A DNA stretch of 64,000 bases from Flavobacteriaceae bacterium NBU2973 (GCA_026162565.1 JAOEIQ010000007.1:124001-188000); one strand, 5' to 3'. Shown: positions 24,038 through 33,237, numbered from the stretch's first letter. The notes: generated from the letters alone by a model not told the origin. Made by a program: numbers and translations.

Positions 24038-25495
24038 TTATTTGTTAAGTTGTAATTGTATTTCTTGATCTAGTTTCTCAAACTCATTATTTTGAATTTC
24101 ATCTTGATATCCAAGAATGGATAATAATTGCTCACTGGTTTGTTGTTGTCTAAACAACTTTGTTACTATTGCTCCAGTCTCGTCTTTATCAATTAAAATG
24201 TGTTTAGGTGCAGGAATTAAACAATGTTGTAAACCACCAAAACCGCCAATGGTTTCTTGATAAGCTCCTGTATTGAAAAATCCAATGTATAGTGGTTTAT
24301 CTTTATTGAATTTAGGCAAATAAATTGCGTTAATATGTTGTTCACTATTGTAATAATCGTCGCTATCGCATGTTAAACCTCCCAACATAACACGTTCGTA
24401 GGATGTGTTCCAACGGTTAATTGGCAACATGATAAAACGTTTATTTATTGACCATGAATCTGGAAGTGTAGTCATAAAAGATGAATTAATCATATTCCAT
24501 TTTTCACGATCGTTTTGTTGTTTTTGATACAATACTTTGTAAATAGCACCTCCACTCTCTCCAACTGTAAAGCTTCCAAATTCTGTAAAAATATTTGGTA
24601 CTGCCACGCCTTCTTCATCACAGGCTTGCTTAATTTGAGCAACAATTTCTTCAACCATGTATTTGTAATCGAACTCAAAAGCCAAAGAGTTTTTTATTGG
24701 AAAACCACCACCAATATTTAAACTGTCTAAACTCGGACAAATTTTCTTAAGCGATGTATATACTCTCAAACATTTAAGAAGCTCGTTCCAATAATAAGCA
24801 TTGTCTCTAATGCCAGTATTGATAAAAAAGTGAAGCATTTTAAGCTCAACTTGCTTATTATCTTGAATTTGCTCTTTATAAAATGGGACAATATTTTTGT
24901 AGCCAATACCTAAACGAGAGGTGTAGAATTCAAACTTTGGCTCTTCCTCCGATGCAATACGAATACCTACTTTAAATTTTTTAGAAATGTTTTGTGTAAG
25001 TAAATCTAGTTCTTCATAATTATCGATTACTGGAATGCAGTTTTGATGACCATTATTTATAAGTCTAGCTATGTTACTTACATACTGATCGCGTTTAAAA
25101 CCATTACAGATAACGTAGGTGTTATTATTTATTTTACCTTCTTTTTTAAGAATTTCTACAATATTAATATCAAATGCCGAAGAGGTTTCAATATGAATAT
25201 CATTTTTCAAGGCTTGATCTAATACGTGTTTAAAGTGGGAGCTTTTAGTACAATAGCAATAGTTATAAGTGCCTGCATAATCTGTTTTTTGAATGGCATC
25301 AGCAAACCATGATTTAGCACGTTGTATATTATTTGATATTTGCGGCAAATAAGTGAATTTTAATGGAGCACCATAAGTTTCAACAAGTTGCATTAAATCA
25401 ATACCATGAAAGCGCAAATTGTCATTATCTAAATTAAACTCCTCTTGTGGAAAATAAAAAGTTTGGTTAACTAAATCAATGTATTTAGTGTTCAT
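24038..25495 (-). CDS. speA: Arginine decarboxylase (fold type III, Bacteroidota form)
   Basis: The 485-residue protein has an alanine-racemase-type PLP barrel with the lysine motif YCTKSSHFKHV, followed by HIETSSAFD and the FKVGIRIASEEEPKFEFY and LNIGGGFP segments that bind the cofactor. The family is annotated as arginine decarboxylase in Flavobacteria; the agmatinase gene one base downstream strongly supports arginine as substrate. It is shorter than E. coli SpeA (about 630-660 residues). It begins the eight-gene operon that ends with the RimB-RimK fusion; 433 bases without a gene lie upstream. Confidence 0.85.
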   Translation of the reverse strand: MNTKYIDLVNQTFYFPQEEFNLDNDNLRFHGIDLMQLVETYGAPLKFTYLPQISNNIQRAKSWFADAIQKTDYAGTYNYCYCTKSSHFKHVLDQALKNDIHIETSSAFDINIVEILKKEGKINNNTYVICNGFKRDQYVSNIARLINNGHQNCIPVIDNYEELDLLTQNISKKFKVGIRIASEEEPKFEFYTSRLGIGYKNIVPFYKEQIQDNKQVELKMLHFFINTGIRDNAYYWNELLKCLRVYTSLKKICPSLDSLNIGGGFPIKNSLAFEFDYKYMVEEIVAQIKQACDEEGVAVPNIFTEFGSFTVGESGGAIYKVLYQKQQNDREKWNMINSSFMTTLPDSWSINKRFIMLPINRWNTSYERVMLGGLTCDSDDYYNSEQHINAIYLPKFNKDKPLYIGFFNTGAYQETIGGFGGLQHCLIPAPKHILIDKDETGAIVTKLFRQQQTSEQLLSILGYQDEIQNNEFEKLDQEIQLQLNK

Positions 25496-25897
25496 TATAC
25501 TATGTTATGAAAATTATTATCGTTAAAAATATAGGAAAGTTTTAATAAACAATAATATCAAATACGAAATTGACTACTAGTCGTAGGTATAAAGCCATAC
25601 AAATGTTGGCTACTTGTGAGATCTACGGAAGTTAGCTTTAAAATTCGGTCGCTTATCTTATAAACTACTTTTGAATATGACTTCCTAATTTTCAAAAGTC
25701 CGAACGTAAAAACAATTTTCACTTTGTTCAGCTAAAAACGATTTATTCGTTTTCATGATACGAAATAAATACAAAAAACAATACGATATATATTTTTTTT
25801 AATTTTTTTTAAGCAGCTTTACTAATTAAATTTAGTTTTTCCCTAAATAGAATATATACTTCACTCATTTTTACTTTTAATACAAATGCTAATAATA
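25496..25897. other. Intergenic region with one hairpin and no gene
   Basis: No ORF or known RNA is visible between the divergent speA and the 25929 gene. ACTTTTGAA and TTCAAAAGT (about 25668 and 25694) form a 9-bp inverted repeat separated by about 17 bases, and the region is otherwise AT-rich. It may hold a divergent regulatory region or an RNA; I cannot support either further. Confidence 0.4.
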
Positions 25898-25905
25898 TAG
25901 GTTTG
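25898..25905 (+). promoter_or_regulatory. Putative -7 promoter box
   Basis: TAGGTTTG matches TAnnTTTG exactly, 24 bases before the ATG at 25929. The expected -33 TTTG is not clear. Confidence 0.45.
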
Positions 25906-25928
25906 AATAAATTTAAAACCTTAACATT

Positions 25929-26333
25929 ATGAAAACACAAACGTTTACAAAAAGAGACAATTTAAAAGCATTAAGCTTATTTCTACTATTTTTAGGCTTA
26001 ACTCTAGTTACAAATTCAATTAGTGCTCAAACAGAACGAATAATTACAGGAATAGTAAGTGATGAAACAGGCCCACTAGAAAAAGCCACTGTTCTACTAA
26101 AAGGTACAAATCTTTTTACAGAAACAGATAAAACAGGTGCTTTTACATTTCCGCAAAAACTCAAAGAAAATGATGTTATAATAGTGAGCCATTTAGGATT
26201 TGAAGATCAGGAAATAAAAGTAGGAACTAAAAATAAACCTCTTAACGTTTTTATGGCTGATTATTCAATAGTTATTGTTGGTTCATTGCTAACAGAAGAT
26301 GACATAAAATCATATAAAGCTAAAAATGATTAG
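25929..26333 (+). CDS. Secreted carboxypeptidase-regulatory-like (CarboxypepD_reg-like) domain protein
   Basis: The 134-residue protein has a signal peptide (SLFLLFLGLTLVTNSISAQ) and a single Ig-like CarboxypepD_reg domain with the typical ITGIVSDETGPLEKATVLLK, KGTNLFTETDKTGAF and VSHLGFEDQEIKV strands. The same domain normally forms the N-terminus of SusC-like TonB-dependent receptors, but here it stands alone with only about 25 residues after it. The next gene, a transglutaminase-like protein 8 bases downstream, is probably its functional partner. Confidence 0.85.
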   Translation: MKTQTFTKRDNLKALSLFLLFLGLTLVTNSISAQTERIITGIVSDETGPLEKATVLLKGTNLFTETDKTGAFTFPQKLKENDVIIVSHLGFEDQEIKVGTKNKPLNVFMADYSIVIVGSLLTEDDIKSYKAKND

Positions 26334-26341
26334 ATAAGCTC

Positions 26342-27004
26342 ATGATTAGATTAATATCTTTTTTATTACTACTCTCTGCTTTAACAAATAACGTTCAATG
26401 TCAACAAAGTGATTTTAAACACATAGATTTTAAAATAGCTGAAGGCAAAGCTTTACAGATGAAAGGTAGAGAGTTGTATAACGTACCATTATTAGTTCAT
26501 AATCTAACTTATAATCTAAAAACAGATGTAGAACAGTTTAAAGCTATCTACTTATGGATTTGCCAAAATATTGAGAATGATCATAGTCTGATGCAAAAAA
26601 ATGACCATATGTGGCTTAAACATAAAAATGATGCTAAAAAACTTGACCTATGGAATACTAAATTTAAAAAAGAAGTGTTCACTAAACTCTTAAAAGATAA
26701 AAAAACACTTTGTAGTGGATATAGCTATTTAATAAAAAAGTTTTCAAATCTTGCTGGGATAGAGTGTGAAATTATAAATGGCTACGGGAAATTATCGTCA
26801 TCTTTAAAAAAATTAGAAACTCCTAATCATTCATGGAATGCTGTTAAGTTAAATAACAAATGGTACTTATGCGATGCCACTTGGTCTAGTGGATATATTA
26901 ATAGTAAAGGGCTTTTTATATTTGATTATAATGATTCATTCTTTTTAATGGATCCAAAAGAATTTTCAAATAGTCACAAACCTCTTAATCAAAATTTGTT
27001 TTAA
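26342..27004 (+). CDS. Transglutaminase-like secreted protein
   Basis: The 220-residue protein has a signal peptide (ending NNVQCQ) and a transglutaminase-like core with the Cys-His-Asp triad in TLCSGYSYLIKKF, NHSWNAVKLN and YLCDATWSSG. Family members act as peptidases, amidases or crosslinking enzymes. No signal for crosslinking rather than hydrolysis is visible. Followed by a convergent gene. Confidence 0.85.
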   Translation: MIRLISFLLLLSALTNNVQCQQSDFKHIDFKIAEGKALQMKGRELYNVPLLVHNLTYNLKTDVEQFKAIYLWICQNIENDHSLMQKNDHMWLKHKNDAKKLDLWNTKFKKEVFTKLLKDKKTLCSGYSYLIKKFSNLAGIECEIINGYGKLSSSLKKLETPNHSWNAVKLNNKWYLCDATWSSGYINSKGLFIFDYNDSFFLMDPKEFSNSHKPLNQNLF

Positions 27005-27053
27005 AAAATTTATCAGTAAAAAACTTTTGAAGGGAAGAAATTAAAATAAAAAA

Positions 27054-27881
27054 CTACAACATTTTTAAGGTATTCAACTCTTGTTCTGTAAGATGTTTCC
27101 AATGTCCACGAGGAATATCTTTTTTAGTTAAGTGAGCAATCGCCACACAATCTAAACGTAAGATGTTGTAATTAAGGTGCTCAAAAATCGTTCTTATAAT
27201 AGTGTTTCCGGTGTTTTTTATTTTTAAACCTATTTCTTTTTTAGAAGCACCATCAATATAACTAGCTTCTTCTACAGAAATTAATTTACCTTGAATTTTA
27301 AAGCCTTCTTGTATTTTTTTAAGGTCTTCAAACTTTAAGTTTTTATCTAATTCTATATGAAATAAGCGTGGTACACCATTTTTAGAGTTGGTGAATTTTT
27401 TAACTATAGTATCGTCATTAGTAAATAATAACAATCCCATAGAATTTCTACCTAAACGACCAATTGGTTTAATTTTAGCATTGGTAGCATTAGAAACCAA
27501 ATCCATGACTGTTCTACCTTTACCTTCGCTAGTAGTAGTTGCAAAACCTTTTGGTTTATTTAATAATACGTATGCTTTCTTTTCTGGGCTAATACGTCTG
27601 CCATCATAACGAACATCATCATCAATTTTTACTTTATAGCCCATTTCAGTTACTACTTTTCCATTTACAGTAACTAACCCAATAGCAATATGTTCGTCTG
27701 CCTCACGTCGAGAACACATCCCAGAATTAGCAATATACTTGTTCAATCTTATCGTATCAGGATTGGTAGACACTTTTTGTTGAGTTTTCTTTTTCTCAAA
27801 AGGTTTTCCTTTAGAAAAATTTCTACCTTTAGAGGCATTTGTATTTCTAGCATTACCTTTATTCCCTTGCTGCTTACTCAT
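27054..27881 (-). CDS. RsuA/RluB-family pseudouridine synthase homologue lacking the catalytic aspartate
   Basis: The 275-residue protein has a basic, low-complexity N-terminal 40 residues, an S4 RNA-binding domain (IRLNKYIANSGMCSRREADE) and a pseudouridine synthase domain. The catalytic motif of RsuA/RluB-type enzymes is GRLDxxTxGLL; here it is GRLGRNSMGLLLFTND, with Gly144 (codon GGT) where the catalytic Asp should be. The rest of the fold, including the HWKHLTEQEL C-terminal part, is intact. The protein may bind rRNA without modifying it, or may be a lineage-specific variant. Confidence 0.75.
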   Translation of the reverse strand: MSKQQGNKGNARNTNASKGRNFSKGKPFEKKKTQQKVSTNPDTIRLNKYIANSGMCSRREADEHIAIGLVTVNGKVVTEMGYKVKIDDDVRYDGRRISPEKKAYVLLNKPKGFATTTSEGKGRTVMDLVSNATNAKIKPIGRLGRNSMGLLLFTNDDTIVKKFTNSKNGVPRLFHIELDKNLKFEDLKKIQEGFKIQGKLISVEEASYIDGASKKEIGLKIKNTGNTIIRTIFEHLNYNILRLDCVAIAHLTKKDIPRGHWKHLTEQELNTLKML

Positions 27882-27922
27882 TGTAAAATTTTTTGCAAAG
27901 GTATAACAATAGTTTACATTAA

Positions 27923-28870
27923 CTATTTAATTTTTACAGTAGTTTGTCGTTCTCTATTAACGGTTAATTGTGTTACATCAGGACGTGAGTAATGTCCGAC
28001 AGGATCAAAATTTTGACGCTCCTCCAACACACGATTAAAATCTACAGTTTCAATTATCAAACCTTCTTTATGTAAAACAGGCTCTACTATCCATTCGCCA
28101 TCAGGTCCAGCAATACAACTTCCACCATTTGCTAGAACATCTGGTGCTTTTTTTAATATTTTGTCTAAATGAGGTGTATTACTTGGAAAATCGTTTTTAG
28201 ACATTAAACTGGATACAGAAATAACATACGATCTAGACTCTCTAGCAATAAATCGTGTAATATCTTTTGTGTTATGATCACTTCCTGGCCAGACTGCAAT
28301 ATGAAGATTTTCACCTAAACCATATAAGGCAGTTCGCGGAAGTGGCATCCAATTTTCCCAGCAGTTTAATCCTCCAACAGTAAACTCTTTTAAAGGATGA
28401 ACTTGTAAACCATTTCCATCACCAGGCGACCATGTTAAACGCTCATCGTAAGTTGGTTGTAATTTTCTATGTACAGATTTGATTTCACCATCTTTGTTTA
28501 TATAGACTAATGAAGCATAAACACTATGACCTCCACGATCTAATGGCCGTTCAATTACACCTAGATATACAGCCATATTATACTGTTTAGCTAATTGGCA
28601 GATGGAATTTAAATCTCCTTTTTCAATAGTAATTGAGTTTGAAACATAATGCGCATGTAATTCTTTATTAACTGATGAATTCCATTCAGCTCCTCCTGTT
28701 AATGCTAACCAAAATGGATAACCTGGTACCAAACCTTCTCCAAAAACAATTAACTCAACTTTTTCTTTTGAAGCATCAATAATTGATTGTTCTACTTTTT
28801 TAAGTGTTTCAGATTTATTCAACCAAACTGGTGAAATTTGAGCCATTGCAACTTTAAGAGTCGTTTCCAT
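27923..28870 (-). CDS. Nitrilase-superfamily carbon-nitrogen hydrolase
   Basis: The 315-residue protein has the Glu-Lys-Cys triad: Glu45 (VFGEGLVPGYP), Lys136 (HRKLQPTYDERLTW) and Cys170 (GGLNCWENWMPL). The motif set and the PGSDHNTKDITRFIARESRS segment place it in the nitrilase/cyanide-hydrolase branch rather than the amidase branches. It could hydrolyse an organic nitrile. It begins one base after the UbiA gene stops, so it is co-transcribed with the isoprenoid block. Confidence 0.85.
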   Translation of the reverse strand: METTLKVAMAQISPVWLNKSETLKKVEQSIIDASKEKVELIVFGEGLVPGYPFWLALTGGAEWNSSVNKELHAHYVSNSITIEKGDLNSICQLAKQYNMAVYLGVIERPLDRGGHSVYASLVYINKDGEIKSVHRKLQPTYDERLTWSPGDGNGLQVHPLKEFTVGGLNCWENWMPLPRTALYGLGENLHIAVWPGSDHNTKDITRFIARESRSYVISVSSLMSKNDFPSNTPHLDKILKKAPDVLANGGSCIAGPDGEWIVEPVLHKEGLIIETVDFNRVLEERQNFDPVGHYSRPDVTQLTVNRERQTTVKIK

Positions 28871-29776
28871 TTAAATACGTTTTAAAACAAGATCAATATC
28901 AATTAATAAAATACAAAAAACACCTGCTACAATTATAAACTTCAAAATATTATGAAGCCATAAATAATGTGTTTTAGAATTAGATTTCCAGAGTAATAGT
29001 AGAAAAACAACTAACAACATTACACATAAATAAAAGTAGATATACATATGTCCTATCTCATATTTATTTAAAAGTAAATAAATAGGAATCAAGGTAATTG
29101 CCGATAATACAGTAAGCATTGCTTTGCTAGTTTTTTCACCATAAGTTATAGGAATCGTTTTATAATCTAAAGCCAAGTCTCCTTTTATATTTTCAAGATC
29201 TTTAGTTAGCTCCCTCATAGAGATAATTAAGAATAAGAATAAAGCATGTACAAAAATGACTGTGTCAAAATTTTTGTAATACATGAGAATCGCAAAAAAA
29301 GGCGTGATTGTTAAAATAGCAGATGTTAGATTACCTACTATTGGTTGTTTTTTTAGTTTATGGGAGTAAAACCAGATAGCAAAAATATAAACAGAAAAAA
29401 ATATAACTGCTTTAAACGATACATAACTGGCCAATATTACCGCAACAAAATTGAGCACAAAATAAAAAGATAGTTTAGTATTTTGACTTACCAATCTATC
29501 TAACATTGATTTATTTGGTCTATTAATTAAATCTTTTTCAGAATCGTAAAAATTATTAATGATGTAACCTCCTGCTATTGTCGCTGCAGAAGCTAAAACA
29601 AGTACTAATAAATTAAAATCTAAAACAACTTCCTTAAGAGATTTATTATTGGCTAAAATGTAAATAGATGTAAGATACTGCGCAATAACAATTACCAATA
29701 TATTGTACCCTCTAACAACAGAGAACATACTGAAAAACTTCAGTAATACATGTTTTTGTTTACGGTTAAAGATCAT
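28871..29776 (-). CDS. UbiA-family polyprenyltransferase
   Basis: The 301-residue protein has about eight membrane spans and the Asp-rich motif INNFYDSEKDLINRPNKS that binds the prenyl diphosphate in UbiA enzymes; the second Asp-rich region is ENIKGDLALDYKTIP. In Flavobacteria this gene often lies with mevalonate genes and is annotated as a geranylgeranylglycerol-phosphate geranylgeranyltransferase-like protein. The acceptor is not readable here. It overlaps the upstream SGNH-like gene by 4 bases. Confidence 0.87.
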   Translation of the reverse strand: MIFNRKQKHVLLKFFSMFSVVRGYNILVIVIAQYLTSIYILANNKSLKEVVLDFNLLVLVLASAATIAGGYIINNFYDSEKDLINRPNKSMLDRLVSQNTKLSFYFVLNFVAVILASYVSFKAVIFFSVYIFAIWFYSHKLKKQPIVGNLTSAILTITPFFAILMYYKNFDTVIFVHALFLFLIISMRELTKDLENIKGDLALDYKTIPITYGEKTSKAMLTVLSAITLIPIYLLLNKYEIGHMYIYFYLCVMLLVVFLLLLWKSNSKTHYLWLHNILKFIIVAGVFCILLIDIDLVLKRI

Positions 29777-30723
29777 TCTTGATTTATCATTTTAGCCAAT
29801 TCTTTGGACACATAAGCAGCAGATTCTCTATTTAAGTGATTAGCATCATTAAAGATACATTTAGAATTGAGATAGGTTAAGTTAAAATAATCAATTTCAA
29901 ATTCATTAGAAATTTTCTCCATTTCATCATTAAAATTACTCATAATTGAATTTTCTATTTCTATCATATCTTCATGTACAGGTAATCTTACTAAAAAAAC
30001 ATCCCCTTTTAATTTCAATTCTTGTATGGTTTTTTTTAAATACTTAATTCTAATTTCTGAAAAATTATATGTGGCTTTCTTTTTCAAATATCTATTAATC
30101 GAGGCATCAATATGTCTTTTATGTCTTAAAGAATCAAAATAAAGAGATCTATGATTTGGTTTTTTTCTATTTTTTTTATTCTTAAAATTATCAATATGTA
30201 CTTCTAACCAACCATCTGAATGTAAAAACATTAATGATTTATTGTATAGTATTTTAATATACATATCTTCATATCCATTAATTAAATAAGAATAATTAGG
30301 TTTTTTGTCGGTAGATTTAATAAAGTTTAAAAACTTACTTTTTTCCTCAAATGTTTTTAAATCATTAGGTGTTTTTGAATCAGCAAAAATACTCCAAGGA
30401 TCAACAGTAAGGATAAAAATTCCTTTATTGGATGACTCTTTTAATTTTCTTTTAATGCTTTTAAGATACGTTGGTCCATATGGACTTAGGCGAAGCGTGA
30501 ACGAATAATTATACACATCATTTCTATTTAATTCTCTATTTAAAACACTAGGCTTTAATCCTTGAGCAGCTTTAGAAGTACCTAATATTAAAGAACTTTG
30601 TTTTGGAGTTGTAAATCTCATATAAAAGGGATCAAAATTACCATCTGCTTTATGGAAGATGATTAAAACTATTCCTAAAAAAAGAAATACAAATAAGCTG
30701 GATTTTGCCAAAAAAGCTCTCAT
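29773..30723 (-). CDS. SGNH/DltD-like membrane-anchored protein partnered with MBOAT
   Basis: The 316-residue protein has a signal anchor (SLFVFLFLGIVLIIFHK) and the pattern of an SGNH-type fold: LGTSKAAQG near residue 46 (nucleophile-type Ser), then IFILTVDPWS, and FNDANHLNRESAAY near residue 296 (Asp/His). It sits 3 bases downstream of an MBOAT gene, the standard arrangement of DltB/DltD or AlgI/AlgX-like acylation pairs. Predicted role: receiving or transferring an acyl group onto an envelope glycan. The specific target is unknown. Confidence 0.68.
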   Translation of the reverse strand: MRAFLAKSSLFVFLFLGIVLIIFHKADGNFDPFYMRFTTPKQSSLILGTSKAAQGLKPSVLNRELNRNDVYNYSFTLRLSPYGPTYLKSIKRKLKESSNKGIFILTVDPWSIFADSKTPNDLKTFEEKSKFLNFIKSTDKKPNYSYLINGYEDMYIKILYNKSLMFLHSDGWLEVHIDNFKNKKNRKKPNHRSLYFDSLRHKRHIDASINRYLKKKATYNFSEIRIKYLKKTIQELKLKGDVFLVRLPVHEDMIEIENSIMSNFNDEMEKISNEFEIDYFNLTYLNSKCIFNDANHLNRESAAYVSKELAKMINQE

Positions 30724-30726
30724 TAA

Positions 30727-32175
30727 TTAAAATTGAAAATAAATAAACTCTTGTTCTCTACCTCCAAACAGAAATATAATTATTGCTATACAATAGTAAA
30801 ATGCAAAACGTATTGGCATAGGCCAATTTAAAGCAAATTTTTCTAAAGCATGTTTTGTTCCTCTCTGAAGCCACTCTAATATTAAAAGCATTATTATAAA
30901 ACCAAGTGCCAACAACATTTTCTCTTCATCTAAAAAAGCTGGTCTTGTAAAAAAAGACTTAGAAAAAATATTTTTGATATAGATAATAGCATCTGAAACG
31001 GATTCTGCTCTAAAAAAAATCCAAGCAAATACTGTAGCTATAAAAGTTAACAGCATAGCAGTAATCTCATTAATACTTGGAAATAAGTTTCCTTTGGCTA
31101 CTACTTCCAAATGTTGTCTGTTTTTATTTAGAAGTAGAAGAGGTAAAAAATATAATGCGTTTAAAATTCCCCAAATTATAAATGTATAATTAGCTCCATG
31201 CCAAAAACCACTAACTAAAAAAATGATAAAAATATTTCTAATCTTATTTCCTGTCTTCACTCTGCTACCACCTAAAGGAATGTACAAATAATCTCTAAAC
31301 CAAGTAGAAAGCGACATGTGCCATCTTCTCCAAAACTCTGCAATATCTCTTGAAAAATATGGAAATGCAAAATTCTGTTTAAAGTTAAATCCAAATAATC
31401 TTGCAGTACCAATTGCAATATCTGAATACCCAGAAAAATCTCCATAAATTTGAAATGCAAACAATATAGCGCCTAAAAATAATGTGCTTCCTGAATGAGA
31501 TTCAGCGTCATTAAAAATTTGATTTACATAAAACGCACAATTATCAGCAACAACTACTTTTTTAAACAATCCCCATAATATTTGTCGTAAGCCATCTACA
31601 GCTTTATATCTATCAAAAACTCTTTTTTTATGAAATTGAGGCAGTAAGTTTTTGGCTCGCTCAATAGGTCCAGCAACTAATTGCGGAAAAAAACTAACAA
31701 AACAGAAAAAAGATAGCCAGTCTTTTGTAGCTTTTATTTTATTATTATGGACATCTATGGTATAACTTAAAGTTTGAAAAGTATAAAAACTAATCCCAAT
31801 TGGAAGAATTATATTTAATCGATTAGGATCTAAATCTGTTCCGAAAAACGAAAAAACATCGACAAAACTATCTATGAAAAAATTACAATATTTAAAAAAC
31901 CCAAGTAAGCCAATATTAGCAGAAATACTAGTAATAAGTAATAATTTTCTATGAGATTTATTGGTAGTTTCAGATAATCTATTTCCGATAATATAATCAG
32001 TCAAAGAGCTAAAAACGATAAGGGACAAAAATCTCCAATCCCAAAACGCATAAAATGTATAACTTGCTATTAATAGGAGTGCATTTTGAGCTTTTATTTC
32101 TTTAGATTTTACAATCCAATAAAGAGCAAAAACTACAGGAATAAAAATGGCGAAGTCAATAGAATTAAAAAGCAT
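30727..32175 (-). CDS. MBOAT-family O-acyltransferase (AlgI/DltB-like)
   Basis: The 482-residue polytopic protein carries the MBOAT hallmarks WRRWHMSLSTWFRDYLYIPL and SGFWHGANYTFIIWG, where the His in the second motif (near residue 327) is the catalytic histidine. The N-terminal FNSIDFAIFIPVVFALYWIV and later spans match AlgI/DltB relatives. It acts in the inner membrane, passing acyl groups to periplasmic substrates. The next gene encodes the SGNH-like partner. It lies between mevalonate kinase and UbiA in what is otherwise an isoprenoid gene set. Confidence 0.92.
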   Translation of the reverse strand: MLFNSIDFAIFIPVVFALYWIVKSKEIKAQNALLLIASYTFYAFWDWRFLSLIVFSSLTDYIIGNRLSETTNKSHRKLLLITSISANIGLLGFFKYCNFFIDSFVDVFSFFGTDLDPNRLNIILPIGISFYTFQTLSYTIDVHNNKIKATKDWLSFFCFVSFFPQLVAGPIERAKNLLPQFHKKRVFDRYKAVDGLRQILWGLFKKVVVADNCAFYVNQIFNDAESHSGSTLFLGAILFAFQIYGDFSGYSDIAIGTARLFGFNFKQNFAFPYFSRDIAEFWRRWHMSLSTWFRDYLYIPLGGSRVKTGNKIRNIFIIFLVSGFWHGANYTFIIWGILNALYFLPLLLLNKNRQHLEVVAKGNLFPSINEITAMLLTFIATVFAWIFFRAESVSDAIIYIKNIFSKSFFTRPAFLDEEKMLLALGFIIMLLILEWLQRGTKHALEKFALNWPMPIRFAFYYCIAIIIFLFGGREQEFIYFQF

Positions 32176-32231
32176 ATAACATTATATATTCATGATATAT
32201 CTATTTAATAATATAAATTCCATGAGAAATA

Positions 32232-33161
32232 TTAGAAGTTGTATACGACTTCTAACTTATAATCTTTAAGAGATTGTTGAGCAATATCAATATTCTCGGT
32301 AAAACCTAAAATGTAACCTCCACCACCAGATCCACACAATTTTAAATAATACTCGTTGGTTTCAATTCCCTTTTTCCAAAGCTCATGAAACTGTTGTGGA
32401 ATCATTGGTTTAAAATGATTTAATACTACTTTAGAAAGCTGTTTGGTGTTTTTAAACAATGATTTAATATCTCCTTTTAAGAAATCATCAACGCAAGCGT
32501 CAGTATGTTTAATGAATTGATCTTTGAGCATCTTACGGAAGCCTTCTTGCTTCATGTTTTCCATGAAAATACGAACCATAGGAGCAGTCTCTCCTATAAT
32601 TCCAGAGTCTAATAAAAAGACAGCACCTTTTCCTTCACTTTTTTGTGAAGGGATTCCAGTAGCTTCGATATTATCTTTAGAATTTATGAGAATTGGAATA
32701 CTTAAATAGCTATTTAAAGGGTCTAATCCAGACGATTTACCATGGAAAAACGATTCCATTTCAGAGAAAATAGTCTTTAATTTTAAAAGTTTTTCTCGAG
32801 TTAAATTTTCAAGAACCGTAATCTTATCTGCTGCATATTTATCATAAATAGCAGCAACAAGAGCTCCACTACTTCCTACTCCATATCCTTGAGGAATCGA
32901 TGAATCAAAATACATTCCTACATCTACATCTGCTTGTAATTTATCAAAATCAAAAGTTACTAATGTAGTATCAATATCTTGCAGATAGCTTACAAATTTC
33001 TTTAAACTCTCATTAGATTTTACAGCTTCTTCAGAAGGATTTTCATCCATCTTTAAAGCACCATTATAAAAACTATAAGGAATTGATAAGCCTTTGGAAT
33101 CTTTAATGATTCCATATTCTCCGAAGAGTAATATTTTTGAGTAAAAAAGAGGTCCTTTCAT
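32232..33161 (-). CDS. Mevalonate kinase-like GHMP kinase
   Basis: The 309-residue protein has the GHMP ATP-binding motif PQGYGVGSSGALVAAI at about residues 89-104, an N-terminal ILLFGEYGIIK segment and a C-terminal LCGSGGGGYILGF loop. Located next to diphosphomevalonate decarboxylase, it is most likely the mevalonate or phosphomevalonate kinase of the mevalonate pathway to isopentenyl diphosphate. Which of the two steps it performs cannot be separated from sequence alone. Confidence 0.85.
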   Translation of the reverse strand: MKGPLFYSKILLFGEYGIIKDSKGLSIPYSFYNGALKMDENPSEEAVKSNESLKKFVSYLQDIDTTLVTFDFDKLQADVDVGMYFDSSIPQGYGVGSSGALVAAIYDKYAADKITVLENLTREKLLKLKTIFSEMESFFHGKSSGLDPLNSYLSIPILINSKDNIEATGIPSQKSEGKGAVFLLDSGIIGETAPMVRIFMENMKQEGFRKMLKDQFIKHTDACVDDFLKGDIKSLFKNTKQLSKVVLNHFKPMIPQQFHELWKKGIETNEYYLKLCGSGGGGYILGFTENIDIAQQSLKDYKLEVVYNF

Positions 33162-33175
33162 ATTTATTTTTAATT

Positions 33176-33237
33176 GGACATTGAGGCTCTCGAAATGTCC
33201 ATTTTACTTACTTTGAATGTGATTTCGAGAGCCTCAA
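33176..33237. repeat. Nested palindromic repeat overlapping the mvaD stop codon
   Basis: TTGAGGCTCTCGAAAT (33181-33196) and ATTTCGAGAGCCTCAA (33222-33237) form a perfect 16-bp inverted repeat over a 25-base spacer. GGACATT (33176-33182) and AATGTCC (33194-33200) form a second, overlapping palindrome. The TGA stop of mvaD (33234-33236) lies inside the right arm. It could serve as a terminator or processing hairpin between mvaD and the kinase gene. Confidence 0.8.

Noticed and set aside
25496-25928. Pseudogene or non-coding RNA in the speA upstream gap
   Set aside because: Only one inverted repeat and AT-rich DNA are visible; I could not read a decayed frame with recognisable residues.
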